Source: Sulfurimonas sp. (GTDB taxonomy: Bacteria > Campylobacterota > Campylobacteria > Campylobacterales > Sulfurimonadaceae). Taken from it: 12,503 nucleotides of DNA. The notes beneath the pieces were generated by a model, which worked only from the letters and a program-made list of their open reading frames with translations, did no database searches and was not told where the DNA came from. The position numbers were made by a program, and so were the translations under genes. The stretch spans positions 1 through 12,503 of the forward strand of contig JALTUB010000332.1 in NCBI GenBank assembly GCA_027047745.1, given 5' to 3'. Of this stretch, positions 6,203 through 12,503 are shown piece after piece; within the stretch, counting starts at the first letter, position 1; each line of letters starts with the position of its first letter.

Positions 6203-7540
6203 ATGAAAGTAGCTAGATTTAGTAAGATGGGATTTATTTTGGCAGCAGCTGGTTCTGCAGTTGGTCTTGGAAATATTTGGAAATTTCCTTATATTGCTGG
6301 TGAGTATGGTGGAGGTGCTTTTGTATTAGTTTATCTTTTGACCGTACTTCTTATAGGTTTTTCTATCATGATTGCAGAGATGCTTATCGGGTATCTTGGA
6401 CGAAAAGATACAGTTACATCTTTTGAAGAGTTAGCACCCACACACAAAGGTAGATGGAAATTCGCTGGATTTCAAAGCTTGGCTGGACTTTTTATCATGA
6501 TTTTTTACTCAGTTGTTATTGGATGGATATTTAACTACATTGTTACTTCTGTGACAACTCTTCCTTCATCTGTAAAAGAGGCAGAAACAACTTTTAATGC
6601 CATGCTCCACACTGGCTTCAAAACACAACTGTTTTACCATACTGCTGCCTTTATATGGATTACTTATGTACTTACAAAAGGTATAAAGGGTGGTATAGAG
6701 AAAATGAACTTTATACTGATGCCTGCACTTATGGTTATACTTGGTGGTATGTTTATCTATGCGACTACCTTAGATACTTTTCATCAAGCTGTAGAGTTTA
6801 TGTTTTACCCAGATTGGTCTAAGATAAACTCAACTGCTTTTGTTGTAGCAGTTGGTCATGCATTTTTCACGCTTAGTCTTGGTATGGGTGCTATCATGAC
6901 TTACTCTGCTTCGATGGAGAAAGGTTCTAACCTTGTTAAAAATGCTTTTTGGGTTGTATTTTTAGATACTACTATCGCTATTGTTGCGGGTCTTATGCTT
7001 TTTACTTTTCTTTATCAGTATGGTTCAGGTCCAGCTAAAGGTCCTGGTCTTGTTTTTATCTCTTTACCTGCTGCATTTTATGAGATGGGAGTCCTTGGCA
7101 ATATCTTTGCAGTTCTGTTTTTTATTGCCCTTGCTTTTGCAGGTCTAACTTCATCTGTTTCTCTAGTTGAGCCGATGGTTCAGTATTTTATAGATAGATT
7201 TGGATGGTCTCGTCTGAAAGCTTCTATATCTATGGGGACTTTCTTTTGGTTCTTTGGTATCTTTGCTATTTTATCAAATGTAGATGGATACAAAGAGTTT
7301 CTCACTTGGGGTTCAAAAAGTTTCTTTGACTGGGTTGATTATGTGACTGCTGCTATCATGCTACCTCTTGGTGGTTTAGCTATGGCTATCTTTGTAGGTT
7401 TTGCAATGGACAAATCAAAAGTAGAATCTATCATGAGACCTCAACTAAAATGGGCATTTGACATTTGGTATTTTAGTCTTAGATATATCACTCCTGTAGC
7501 TATGTTTGTTGTTATATTGTCTCTTATGGGGATAATATAA
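6203..7540 (+). CDS. Sodium-dependent NSS/SNF-family amino-acid-type transporter
   Basis: Inner-membrane Na+-coupled symporter of the neurotransmitter:sodium symporter (LeuT-fold) family; the substrate, probably an amino acid, cannot be told from sequence. The start is ATG 6203 (GAGGA nine bases upstream), giving 445 residues; an in-frame ATG at 6167 overlaps a likely -10 and adds a non-family N-terminus. Helix 1 carries the Na+/substrate-site signature AAAGSAVGLGNIWKFPY (14-30), then EYGGGAF (34-40). Helix 6 has GHAFFTLSLGMGAIMTYSASM (218-238), and helix 8 AFAGLTSSVSLVEP (311-324), whose Ser pair fits the second Na+ site. I count 11 hydrophobic spans, the usual number for prokaryotic SNF proteins, ending near RYITPVAMFVVILSLMGII. 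The stop overlaps the start of the 90-residue gene by one base (TAATG), so the two are translationally coupled. Confidence 0.93.
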   Translation: MKVARFSKMGFILAAAGSAVGLGNIWKFPYIAGEYGGGAFVLVYLLTVLLIGFSIMIAEMLIGYLGRKDTVTSFEELAPTHKGRWKFAGFQSLAGLFIMIFYSVVIGWIFNYIVTSVTTLPSSVKEAETTFNAMLHTGFKTQLFYHTAAFIWITYVLTKGIKGGIEKMNFILMPALMVILGGMFIYATTLDTFHQAVEFMFYPDWSKINSTAFVVAVGHAFFTLSLGMGAIMTYSASMEKGSNLVKNAFWVVFLDTTIAIVAGLMLFTFLYQYGSGPAKGPGLVFISLPAAFYEMGVLGNIFAVLFFIALAFAGLTSSVSLVEPMVQYFIDRFGWSRLKASISMGTFFWFFGIFAILSNVDGYKEFLTWGSKSFFDWVDYVTAAIMLPLGGLAMAIFVGFAMDKSKVESIMRPQLKWAFDIWYFSLRYITPVAMFVVILSLMGII

Positions 7541-7812
7541 TGAGTCAGGTGTCCGATAAGTGTAAAACTCTTCTTTTGGGTGAGAACATAGATATTTTAT
7601 CGACTATAGATTATGATGTTAATGGTAAAACACACTCTTTAAGTTTTGAGTATATTATAGATACATTTATGAAAGCATCTGAGGAATCACAGTTAGTTTT
7701 TTTAAGTGCATTACAAAAGTCAATCAATGCAAAAGGTGGAGTTGAGAAGTTTTTTGAGGGGATGGGTCAACTTTTACTTATGACCCATCTCTCAAACGAG
7801 TTTGAGGTTTAA
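7540..7812 (+). CDS. Hypothetical 90-residue protein coupled to the SNF transporter
   Basis: I do not recognise this family. The ATG at 7540-7542 overlaps the transporter stop (TAATG), with GGGGAT upstream in the transporter's last codons, so translation is probably coupled. The product is soluble by inspection: no signal peptide, no hydrophobic span, one Cys (C8). Residues 1-32 look mixed strand/turn (DYDVNGKTHSLSF). Residues about 36-84 look helical (YIIDTFMKASEESQLVFLSALQKSI, broken by NAKGG, then VEKFFEGMGQLLLMTHL). A role as accessory or regulator of the transporter is inferred from coupling alone. The 3' end holds two inverted repeats and stops one base before the convergent thiG stop. 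Confidence 0.8.
   Translation: MSQVSDKCKTLLLGENIDILSTIDYDVNGKTHSLSFEYIIDTFMKASEESQLVFLSALQKSINAKGGVEKFFEGMGQLLLMTHLSNEFEV
7758..7792. repeat. Inverted repeat at convergent gene ends (9 perfect bp, extendable)
   Basis: GATGGGTCA (7761-7769) and TGACCCATC (7781-7789) are perfectly complementary around an 11-base loop; allowing G-U pairs the stem extends to about 7758-7792. It lies inside the last codons of the 90-residue gene. It has no U-tract directly after it, so it is not a textbook terminator by itself. Confidence 0.65.
7791..7806 (+). terminator. Possible terminator hairpin at the transporter-operon end
   Basis: CTCAAA (7791-7796) and TTTGAG (7801-7806) form a stem around CGAG, followed on the plus strand by GTTTAAATT. 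The stem is short and the U-run imperfect, but it directly follows a larger inverted repeat and sits between two convergent genes, where a terminator is expected. Both stems lie within coding sequence. Confidence 0.4.
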
Positions 7813-7813
7813 A

Positions 7814-8593
7814 TTAGAACTGTATCATCCCATTTACTGGTGAACTAGCAGTTGCGTAAGGTTTTTTAGGGATTCTTCCCGCTAAGTAAGACATTCTTCC
7901 AGCCTTTACAGCGTGTTTCATAGCTTCTGCCATTATCATAGGATTTTGCGCTTGTGCTATGGCAGTGTTAGTTAAAACGCCATCTGCACCAAGTTCCATA
8001 GCATAGGCTGCATCACTTGCACATCCTATCCCTGCATCAACTATTATCGGTAAATTTACTGCTTCTTTTACAAAAACAACATTGTAAGGGTTTTGGATAC
8101 CTAAACCACTTCCAATAGGAGCAGCAAGAGGCATAATAGCATGAGCGCCAGCATCTTCAAGTCTTTTTGCCATGATAGGGTCATCAGAAGTATATGCCAT
8201 GATTGTAAAACCATCATCAGCCAACACTTTACATGCTTTTATAGTTTCTAAAACATCAGGGTAAAGAGTTTTTTGAGTATCTCCGATAACTTCTAACTTT
8301 ATCAAATCAATACCTGTCGCTTCACGAGTAAGTCTAAAAGTTGTGATAGCTTCTTCAGCAGTTACACACCCTGCACTATTTGGTAAAAACTTTACATTTG
8401 TCCCAGCAAAAGTATCTCTGAGATTCTCTTTATCTGGGTCTGTAATATTTAAACGACGAACAGCAACAGTTATAAGTTCACTACCACTTGCAATAGTAGC
8501 ATCTTTTGTCATCTCAAAAGAGTCATATTTTCCACTACCAACGATGAGACGAGAGCCTAATTCATATTTTCCAATTTTTAGTATATTATCCAT
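7814..8593 (-). CDS. thiG: Thiazole synthase ThiG
   Basis: ThiG builds the thiazole phosphate half of thiamine from 1-deoxy-D-xylulose 5-phosphate, dehydroglycine and ThiS-thiocarboxylate in the cytoplasm. The 259-residue product starts at ATG 8593-8591 (AAGGA nine bases upstream) and has normal full length. Visible family marks are LIVGSGKY (16-23), the Schiff-base lysine K99 in LIKLEVIGD (97-105), MPLAAPIGSGLGIQNP (154-169) with its phosphate-binding glycines, DAGIGCASDAAYAMELGADG (186-205), and the C-terminal ASSPVNG (249-255). No thiS, thiF, thiH or thiO lies in this window, so ThiG depends on partners encoded elsewhere. The 41-bp leader region is too short for a TPP riboswitch. Its stop is one base from that of the convergent 90-residue gene. 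Confidence 0.97.
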   Translation of the reverse strand: MDNILKIGKYELGSRLIVGSGKYDSFEMTKDATIASGSELITVAVRRLNITDPDKENLRDTFAGTNVKFLPNSAGCVTAEEAITTFRLTREATGIDLIKLEVIGDTQKTLYPDVLETIKACKVLADDGFTIMAYTSDDPIMAKRLEDAGAHAIMPLAAPIGSGLGIQNPYNVVFVKEAVNLPIIVDAGIGCASDAAYAMELGADGVLTNTAIAQAQNPMIMAEAMKHAVKAGRMSYLAGRIPKKPYATASSPVNGMIQF

Positions 8594-8617
8594 AAGTCAC
8601 TTTCCTTAATTTCGCGT

Positions 8618-8623
8618 ATTATA
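8618..8623 (-). promoter_or_regulatory. Putative -10 element for thiG
   Basis: TATAAT on the minus strand in the 41-bp gap after the nnr stop, predicting a start near 8611 and a leader of about 18 bases that contains the AAGGA site. No clear -35 is visible. It would let thiG be transcribed separately from nnr. Confidence 0.45.
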
Positions 8624-8634
8624 ATAAAATTATC

Positions 8635-10035
8635 TTACAGATTGCCAATACCTGCAATCAAATCTTCAGGTGTAAGAGAAAAATCAGCACCTTTGTACTC
8701 TTGTGCAAGTTTTGTATGAGCTAAAGAAGCCTGTATCGCGGCATTAAGTGGAGTATATCCTTGAGCTAAAAGAGCCCCAACAAGTCCACTCAGGACATCA
8801 CCACTTCCACCTTTTGCAAGAGATGAATTGCCATGTGGATTTACAAAAAATTTATCTTTTTTCCCAATAATTACATTTGCCCCTTTTAAAAGTAGGACAA
8901 CATTTGGATATTTTTCACAAAACAATTCACTGTATTTAAAACGATTTTTTTGTAGCTCTGCTATGCTTATGTTTGCTATACCTGTAAGTTTTAAAAGAGA
9001 TACAAACTCTTTTGGGTGTGGAGTTATAACAAGCTTATCTCTTTGTAAAATATCAACAATCTTTAGGCTATGAAACATATCTGCATCCACAATCAATGGC
9101 AGTTTATTGTCTAAAAAATTGCTAAACTCCTTATCGCTAAACTCTATGCCCAAGCCCATTCCACAAGCTAAAGCAGTCGTGTTTTTTGGCAAAGAGTGAG
9201 TGTACATCAAAGAGTATGGGATATTTAATGTTTGTTCATTTTCATAACCCACTAAAGTAACGATACCACTTCCAAAACGAAGTGCCGAGAGTCCACTCAT
9301 GATACTAGCCCCTGGTTTTTCTCCACAAGCTAAAGAGAGATGCCCATAAACTCCTTTATGAGAGTCTTTTTTATCTCTATGTGGCAACTCCAAATCTTCC
9401 AAATCAAGTAGATTCCAGTTTGTTTTACCCTCATAAATCTCTCTTGCAACACCAAGATTTAAAACTTTTATCTCACCTAAAAACTCTTTTGCTTCATCAC
9501 TAAACATTGATTTTTTCAAAGCACCCATCGTCAAGGTTGCATCGGCTATAAATGTTCTTTTATCACACTGTCCATCGCTTTGAAGACCAGATGGAACATC
9601 ACAAGCTATTTTATATGCTTTTAGCTTATTTATAGTTCGTATTACTGCATCAACTTCACTACTAAAGACCCCATTAAAACCAGTTCCTAAAACAGCGTCA
9701 ACAACCACATCACACTCATTAAGTTCATAAGTTGTTTTCACACCAACTGCACTAGCTCTTTTATGTTGAAGTTTTGCCATCTCCGACTTAGAATCTTTAG
9801 CATAAAAAAGTTTTACATCATAGTCATATGCAAGTAAACGAGAAAGTGCTATACCATCAGCACCGTTGTTCCCACTACCACAAACAACCAAAACTTTTGA
9901 ATTTTTAGCGAACTTCCCTTTTATAAACTTCTCCATACCTTGAGCAGCATGTTCCATCAACACTTCTTCACTTAAAAAAAATTTATCATAACACCGTTGA
10001 TCCAAAGAACCAATTTCATCAAATAATTTTTGCAT
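8635..10035 (-). CDS. nnr: Bifunctional NAD(P)H-hydrate epimerase / ADP-dependent dehydratase
   Basis: Repairs hydrated NADH and NADPH: the N-terminal half epimerises R- and S-NAD(P)HX, and the C-terminal half dehydrates S-NAD(P)HX using ADP. The 466-residue product starts at ATG 10035-10033, behind a strong AAGGAG. The epimerase (YjeF_N) domain, about 1-205, shows VCGSGNNGADG (51-61), DAVLGTGFNG (113-122) and CDVPSG (145-150). The carbohydrate-kinase-like dehydratase, about 215-466, shows HKGVYGHL (226-233), ACGMGLG (290-296), VDAD (316-319), ITPHPKEF (337-344), LLKGA (382-386) and the nucleotide-binding KGGSGDVLSG (408-417). Both halves look intact. It is divergent from kdsD with a 46-bp gap and upstream of thiG on the same strand. 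Confidence 0.96.
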   Translation of the reverse strand: MQKLFDEIGSLDQRCYDKFFLSEEVLMEHAAQGMEKFIKGKFAKNSKVLVVCGSGNNGADGIALSRLLAYDYDVKLFYAKDSKSEMAKLQHKRASAVGVKTTYELNECDVVVDAVLGTGFNGVFSSEVDAVIRTINKLKAYKIACDVPSGLQSDGQCDKRTFIADATLTMGALKKSMFSDEAKEFLGEIKVLNLGVAREIYEGKTNWNLLDLEDLELPHRDKKDSHKGVYGHLSLACGEKPGASIMSGLSALRFGSGIVTLVGYENEQTLNIPYSLMYTHSLPKNTTALACGMGLGIEFSDKEFSNFLDNKLPLIVDADMFHSLKIVDILQRDKLVITPHPKEFVSLLKLTGIANISIAELQKNRFKYSELFCEKYPNVVLLLKGANVIIGKKDKFFVNPHGNSSLAKGGSGDVLSGLVGALLAQGYTPLNAAIQASLAHTKLAQEYKGADFSLTPEDLIAGIGNL

Positions 10036-10062
10036 AAAAACTCCTTGTTGTAGTTTTGCAAT

Positions 10063-10075
10063 ATTATAGTATAAT
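10063..10075. promoter_or_regulatory. Symmetric bidirectional -10 pair for nnr and kdsD
   Basis: The 13-base sequence ATTATA-G-TATAAT is a perfect inverted repeat in which each arm is a consensus -10: TATAAT on the minus strand at 10068-10063 for nnr (start near 10056, leader of about 20 bases with AAGGAG), and TATAAT on the plus strand at 10070-10075 for kdsD. The plus-strand element lies six bases before the kdsD ATG, so +1 would be the A of that ATG. RNA polymerase can occupy only one orientation at a time. Confidence 0.6.
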
Positions 10076-10081
10076 TCTCTT

Positions 10082-11044
10082 ATGAATTACAAAAAAATTG
10101 CACAAGAAACTTTAAATATTGAAGCTGACACTCTTCAAAAAGCTGCTAAAAGTATAGATGATGTTTTTGACAAAGCTGTGGATGTTATACTTAAATGCAA
10201 GGGAAAACTTGTTGTAACTGGTGTTGGAAAAAGTGGTCTCATAGGGGCTAAGATGGCTGCTACTTTTGCTTCAACTGGGACTCCAAGTTTTTTTCTTCAT
10301 CCAACAGAAGCACTTCATGGTGACTTGGGTATGGTTGGAAAAGATGATGTTGTTATTGCCATTAGTTACTCTGGAGAGAGTGAAGAACTTGGAGCGATAC
10401 TTCCTCATGTAAAACGCTTTGAAGTACCTCTTATCGGCATGACAAAGAACATAAACTCCACACTTGGAAAATACAGCGATATGGTGATAAAAGTCGAGGT
10501 TGAAAAAGAGGCTTGTCCTCTGGATATAGCTCCAACAAGCTCAACAACACTAACTCTTGCCTTAGGGGATGCTTTAGCCGTTTGTCTCATGAGAGCTAGG
10601 GATTTTCAAAAGAGTGATTTTGCATCTTTTCACCCTGGTGGAGCTTTAGGAAAACAACTTTTTATCAAAGTATCAAACCTCATGCAAACAAAAAATCTTC
10701 CTATAGTTAGTGAAGATACAAAAGTTAAAGATGCTATCATAAAGATAAGTGAAGGTCGTTTAGGCACAGTTTTAGTAACAGATAAAGATAACTGCCTTGT
10801 AGCTCTTGTTAGTGATGGAGATATTCGCCGTGCATTACTTAAAGAGGATTTTTCACTTGATGACAATCTTTTAAAATATGCAACTATAAATCCTATGACT
10901 TTAGATGATGAAGATATGTTGGCATCTGAAGCTCTTGTTTTGATAGAAAAAAAGAAGATACAACTTCTTGTAATTACAGACAAAAATAAAAAAATCAAAG
11001 GCGTACTGCATATTCATACGCTTATAGAAAAAGGTATAGCATAA
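10082..11044 (+). CDS. kdsD: Arabinose-5-phosphate isomerase KdsD/KpsF
   Basis: Converts D-ribulose 5-phosphate to D-arabinose 5-phosphate, the first step towards Kdo for the lipopolysaccharide core. The 320-residue product has a sugar-isomerase (SIS) domain at about 25-170 and two CBS domains at about 198-258 and 265-320, the standard full-length layout. Catalytic residues known from E. coli KdsD line up with a constant offset of nine: K50 (GVGKSG), H79 (ALHGDLGM), E102 (SYSGESEE) and H184 (FHPGGALG). The SxSG loop is at 95-98. The ATG at 10082 has no Shine-Dalgarno and directly follows a TATAAT plus six bases, suggesting a leaderless mRNA. rluB begins one base after its stop, and rarA follows, so the three form an operon. 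Catalytic detail supports KdsD, although a capsule-type KpsF paralogue would look the same. Confidence 0.95.
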   Translation: MNYKKIAQETLNIEADTLQKAAKSIDDVFDKAVDVILKCKGKLVVTGVGKSGLIGAKMAATFASTGTPSFFLHPTEALHGDLGMVGKDDVVIAISYSGESEELGAILPHVKRFEVPLIGMTKNINSTLGKYSDMVIKVEVEKEACPLDIAPTSSTTLTLALGDALAVCLMRARDFQKSDFASFHPGGALGKQLFIKVSNLMQTKNLPIVSEDTKVKDAIIKISEGRLGTVLVTDKDNCLVALVSDGDIRRALLKEDFSLDDNLLKYATINPMTLDDEDMLASEALVLIEKKKIQLLVITDKNKKIKGVLHIHTLIEKGIA

Positions 11045-11045
11045 G

Positions 11046-11849
11046 ATGAGACTAAACAAATATATTGCACATCACTCAAGCTACTCAAGACGAGAAGCAG
11101 ACAAGACTATCCAAGATGGATATGTTAGAGTTGATGGAGAGATACAAGACAATCCTGCAACACAAGTAGATGAAAAAGAAGTTATAGTATATGTGAGTGG
11201 TAAACAAATCACCCCTAGAGATAAATATACTGTTATAGTTTATAACAAACCAAAAGGTGAGTTAGTTACAAAAAGCGACCCTCGTGGGCGAAAAACTATC
11301 TATGATGGATTAGAAAAAAAGTACAAACATTTTATCCCTGTTGGAAGGCTAGACTTCGCAACGGAGGGTGTTTTACTCTTAACTGATGCTTCAAAAGTAG
11401 CAACAGCACTCATGAACTCAGGTTTAGAGCGAATCTACAAGGTAAAGATAAAAGGTGAAGTAACTAAAGAGATGGAAGATGCCATGATGAATGGTCTTGA
11501 ACTAGCCGATGCAACTGCTGGTGGACACGAGTATTCAAAAGTAACAAGTATGTCTTTTGCCCCATTTATAGGTTACAAAATCCAAAAAAATGAGCATAAT
11601 TACTCCATCTTAAAAATTGCAATCGCTGAGGGTCAAAATAGAGAAATAAGAAGATTTTTTGCCCACTTTGGAACTGATGTTGCAGACCTTAAACGCATCA
11701 GTTTTGCAGAGATAGAGTTAAATAATTTGCCAACAGGAAAGAGTCGTTATTTAACTAGAAGTGAATACTCTGCTCTTTTTACATTTATGAAAGCTGATGA
11801 AAAATTAGCTCGTGAAAAAGCTGCTAACAAGGCTAAAGGCAAGAAGTAA
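11046..11849 (+). CDS. rluB: RsuA/RluB-family rRNA pseudouridine synthase
   Basis: Isomerises uridine to pseudouridine in ribosomal RNA, most likely at the RluB site of 23S rRNA near the peptidyl-transferase centre; RsuA or RluF-type targets cannot be excluded. The 267-residue product opens with an S4 RNA-binding domain (MRLNKYIAHHSSYSRREADK, 1-20, to about 55). The catalytic domain carries KPKGELVTKSDPRGR (68-82), the catalytic D103 in GRLDFATEGVLLLT (100-113), and the EGQNREIRRF motif (195-204). The C-terminus is a Lys/Ala tail (KAKGKK) that should aid RNA binding. It starts one base after the kdsD stop with a weak AAGG eleven bases upstream, pointing to translational coupling. Its TAA is followed at once by the rarA start codon in the same reading frame. 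Confidence 0.9.
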   Translation: MRLNKYIAHHSSYSRREADKTIQDGYVRVDGEIQDNPATQVDEKEVIVYVSGKQITPRDKYTVIVYNKPKGELVTKSDPRGRKTIYDGLEKKYKHFIPVGRLDFATEGVLLLTDASKVATALMNSGLERIYKVKIKGEVTKEMEDAMMNGLELADATAGGHEYSKVTSMSFAPFIGYKIQKNEHNYSILKIAIAEGQNREIRRFFAHFGTDVADLKRISFAEIELNNLPTGKSRYLTRSEYSALFTFMKADEKLAREKAANKAKGKK

Positions 11850-12503
11850 TTGTCTGATTTTACGCAACTACTTAGACCAACAAACTTTGATGATTTAGTA
11901 GGGCAAGAGCATCTTAGTTCGCCTGATTCTCCACTGCGTATTTTATGTGAAAAATTTGCCTTAGGACATAGCTTTTTTTATGGTCCTGCTGGTTGTGGAA
12001 AAACTTCCATCGCTCGAATCATCGCTAAGAGTATGGACTTACCCTTTTATGAGTTTAACGCTACTTCACTCAAGATTGAGCAACTGCGTAAAATCTTTGA
12101 ACAGTATAAAAATGCTCTACAAAGACCTCTGATATTTATAGATGAAGTTCATCGTCTAGCAAAAAATCAACAAGAGGTTTTACTTCCTGTTATGGAAAAC
12201 AATAGCGTTCTAGTTATAGGTGCTTCAACAGAAAATCCATTTTTCTCTTTAACCTCAGCCATCCGTTCTCGTTCTATGCTGTTTGAGTTAAAACATATCT
12301 CAAATAAAGCTCTTCAAACTCTTCTCATAAAAGCCACCGATAAAGAAAACATCATGATGAACGAACAAACACAAGAGTATCTAGTAAAAAGCTCTGGTGG
12401 GGATGCAAGAGCCATGTTAAAGCTTTTAGAGTTTGCTTCAAATATAGACAAAACCATCACGATAGAGAGACTAAAATCCCTACGACCAAATGCACTTCAA
12501 GCT
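11850..12503 (+). CDS. rarA: AAA+ replication-recombination factor RarA/MgsA (C-terminus beyond window)
   Basis: RarA is a clamp-loader-related AAA+ ATPase acting at stalled replication forks. 218 residues are visible and the frame runs off the window end. The only suitable start is TTG 11850-11852, immediately after the rluB stop; it gives the expected N-terminus SDFTQLLRPTNFDDLVGQEH, and the next in-frame Met lies past the P-loop. Walker A is GPAGCGKT (45-52), Walker B LIFIDEVHR (94-102), sensor 1 GASTENP (124-130), the arginine-finger region IRSRS (138-142), and sensor 2 GGDARAMLKLLE (183-194). An AAGG within the rluB tail, about 12 bases upstream, may serve as ribosome site. It shares the reading frame with rluB, separated only by TAA. 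The C-terminal tetramerisation domain lies outside the window. Confidence 0.93.
   Translation, partial: MSDFTQLLRPTNFDDLVGQEHLSSPDSPLRILCEKFALGHSFFYGPAGCGKTSIARIIAKSMDLPFYEFNATSLKIEQLRKIFEQYKNALQRPLIFIDEVHRLAKNQQEVLLPVMENNSVLVIGASTENPFFSLTSAIRSRSMLFELKHISNKALQTLLIKATDKENIMMNEQTQEYLVKSSGGDARAMLKLLEFASNIDKTITIERLKSLRPNALQA

Noticed and set aside
8343..9073. Plus-strand open frames opposite thiG and nnr
   Set aside because: Antisense shadows of well-supported genes.
10405..10998. Minus-strand open frames opposite kdsD
   Set aside because: Antisense shadows; kdsD has all catalytic residues on the plus strand.

Overview
The window is AT-rich chromosomal DNA. Its gene content and protein sequences suggest a free-living Campylobacterota (Epsilonproteobacteria), most like Sulfurimonas or a close relative. 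The pointers are a fliK-flgD flagellar pair behind a sigma-54-type promoter, a DnaG that begins and reads like the epsilonproteobacterial forms, a bacterial-type sodium:neurotransmitter symporter, and a kdsD-rluB-rarA run. The genus is inferred from recognition of the proteins, not from a search.

Layout. Bases 1-4156 are on the minus strand: flgD (cut by the window edge), fliK, a 140-residue protein that looks like a degenerate GGDEF domain, and the primase gene dnaG. A cytoplasmic MsrA-thioredoxin-like-MsrB fusion diverges from dnaG (4227-5414, plus). It converges on a five-gene minus-strand tRNA operon, transcribed Pro(TGG)-His(GTG)-Arg(TCG)-Arg(TCT)-Leu(TAG). All five tRNAs have an encoded CCA end, and the operon has a near-consensus sigma-70 promoter. 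Divergent from the tRNAs is an 11-helix NSS/SNF-family transporter overlapping by one base with a 90-residue protein of unknown function (6203-7812). That pair converges, with a single base between stop codons, on thiG (thiazole synthase). Upstream of thiG is the bifunctional NAD(P)H-hydrate repair enzyme (minus). Across a 46-bp divergent promoter region starts kdsD (arabinose-5-phosphate isomerase, for Kdo/LPS), followed by an RsuA/RluB-type pseudouridine synthase and the AAA+ replication-recombination factor rarA, which begins at TTG and runs off the window.

Most of this is core housekeeping: flagellar hook assembly, replication priming, protein and cofactor repair, tRNA supply, thiamine and Kdo synthesis, ribosome modification and fork maintenance. 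I see no phage, IS element, CRISPR array or defence system, and no clear previously undescribed system. The points most worth checking are: the GGDEF-like protein that has lost its active site; dnaG and kdsD, which lack a Shine-Dalgarno and have a TATAAT exactly six bases before ATG (predicted leaderless mRNAs); the perfectly symmetric back-to-back -10 pair between nnr and kdsD; the Msr fusion with an internal CPYC domain and a missing usual MsrB recycling cysteine; the sigma-54 site in front of fliK; and tandem inverted repeats at the one-base convergent junction near 7760-7813.
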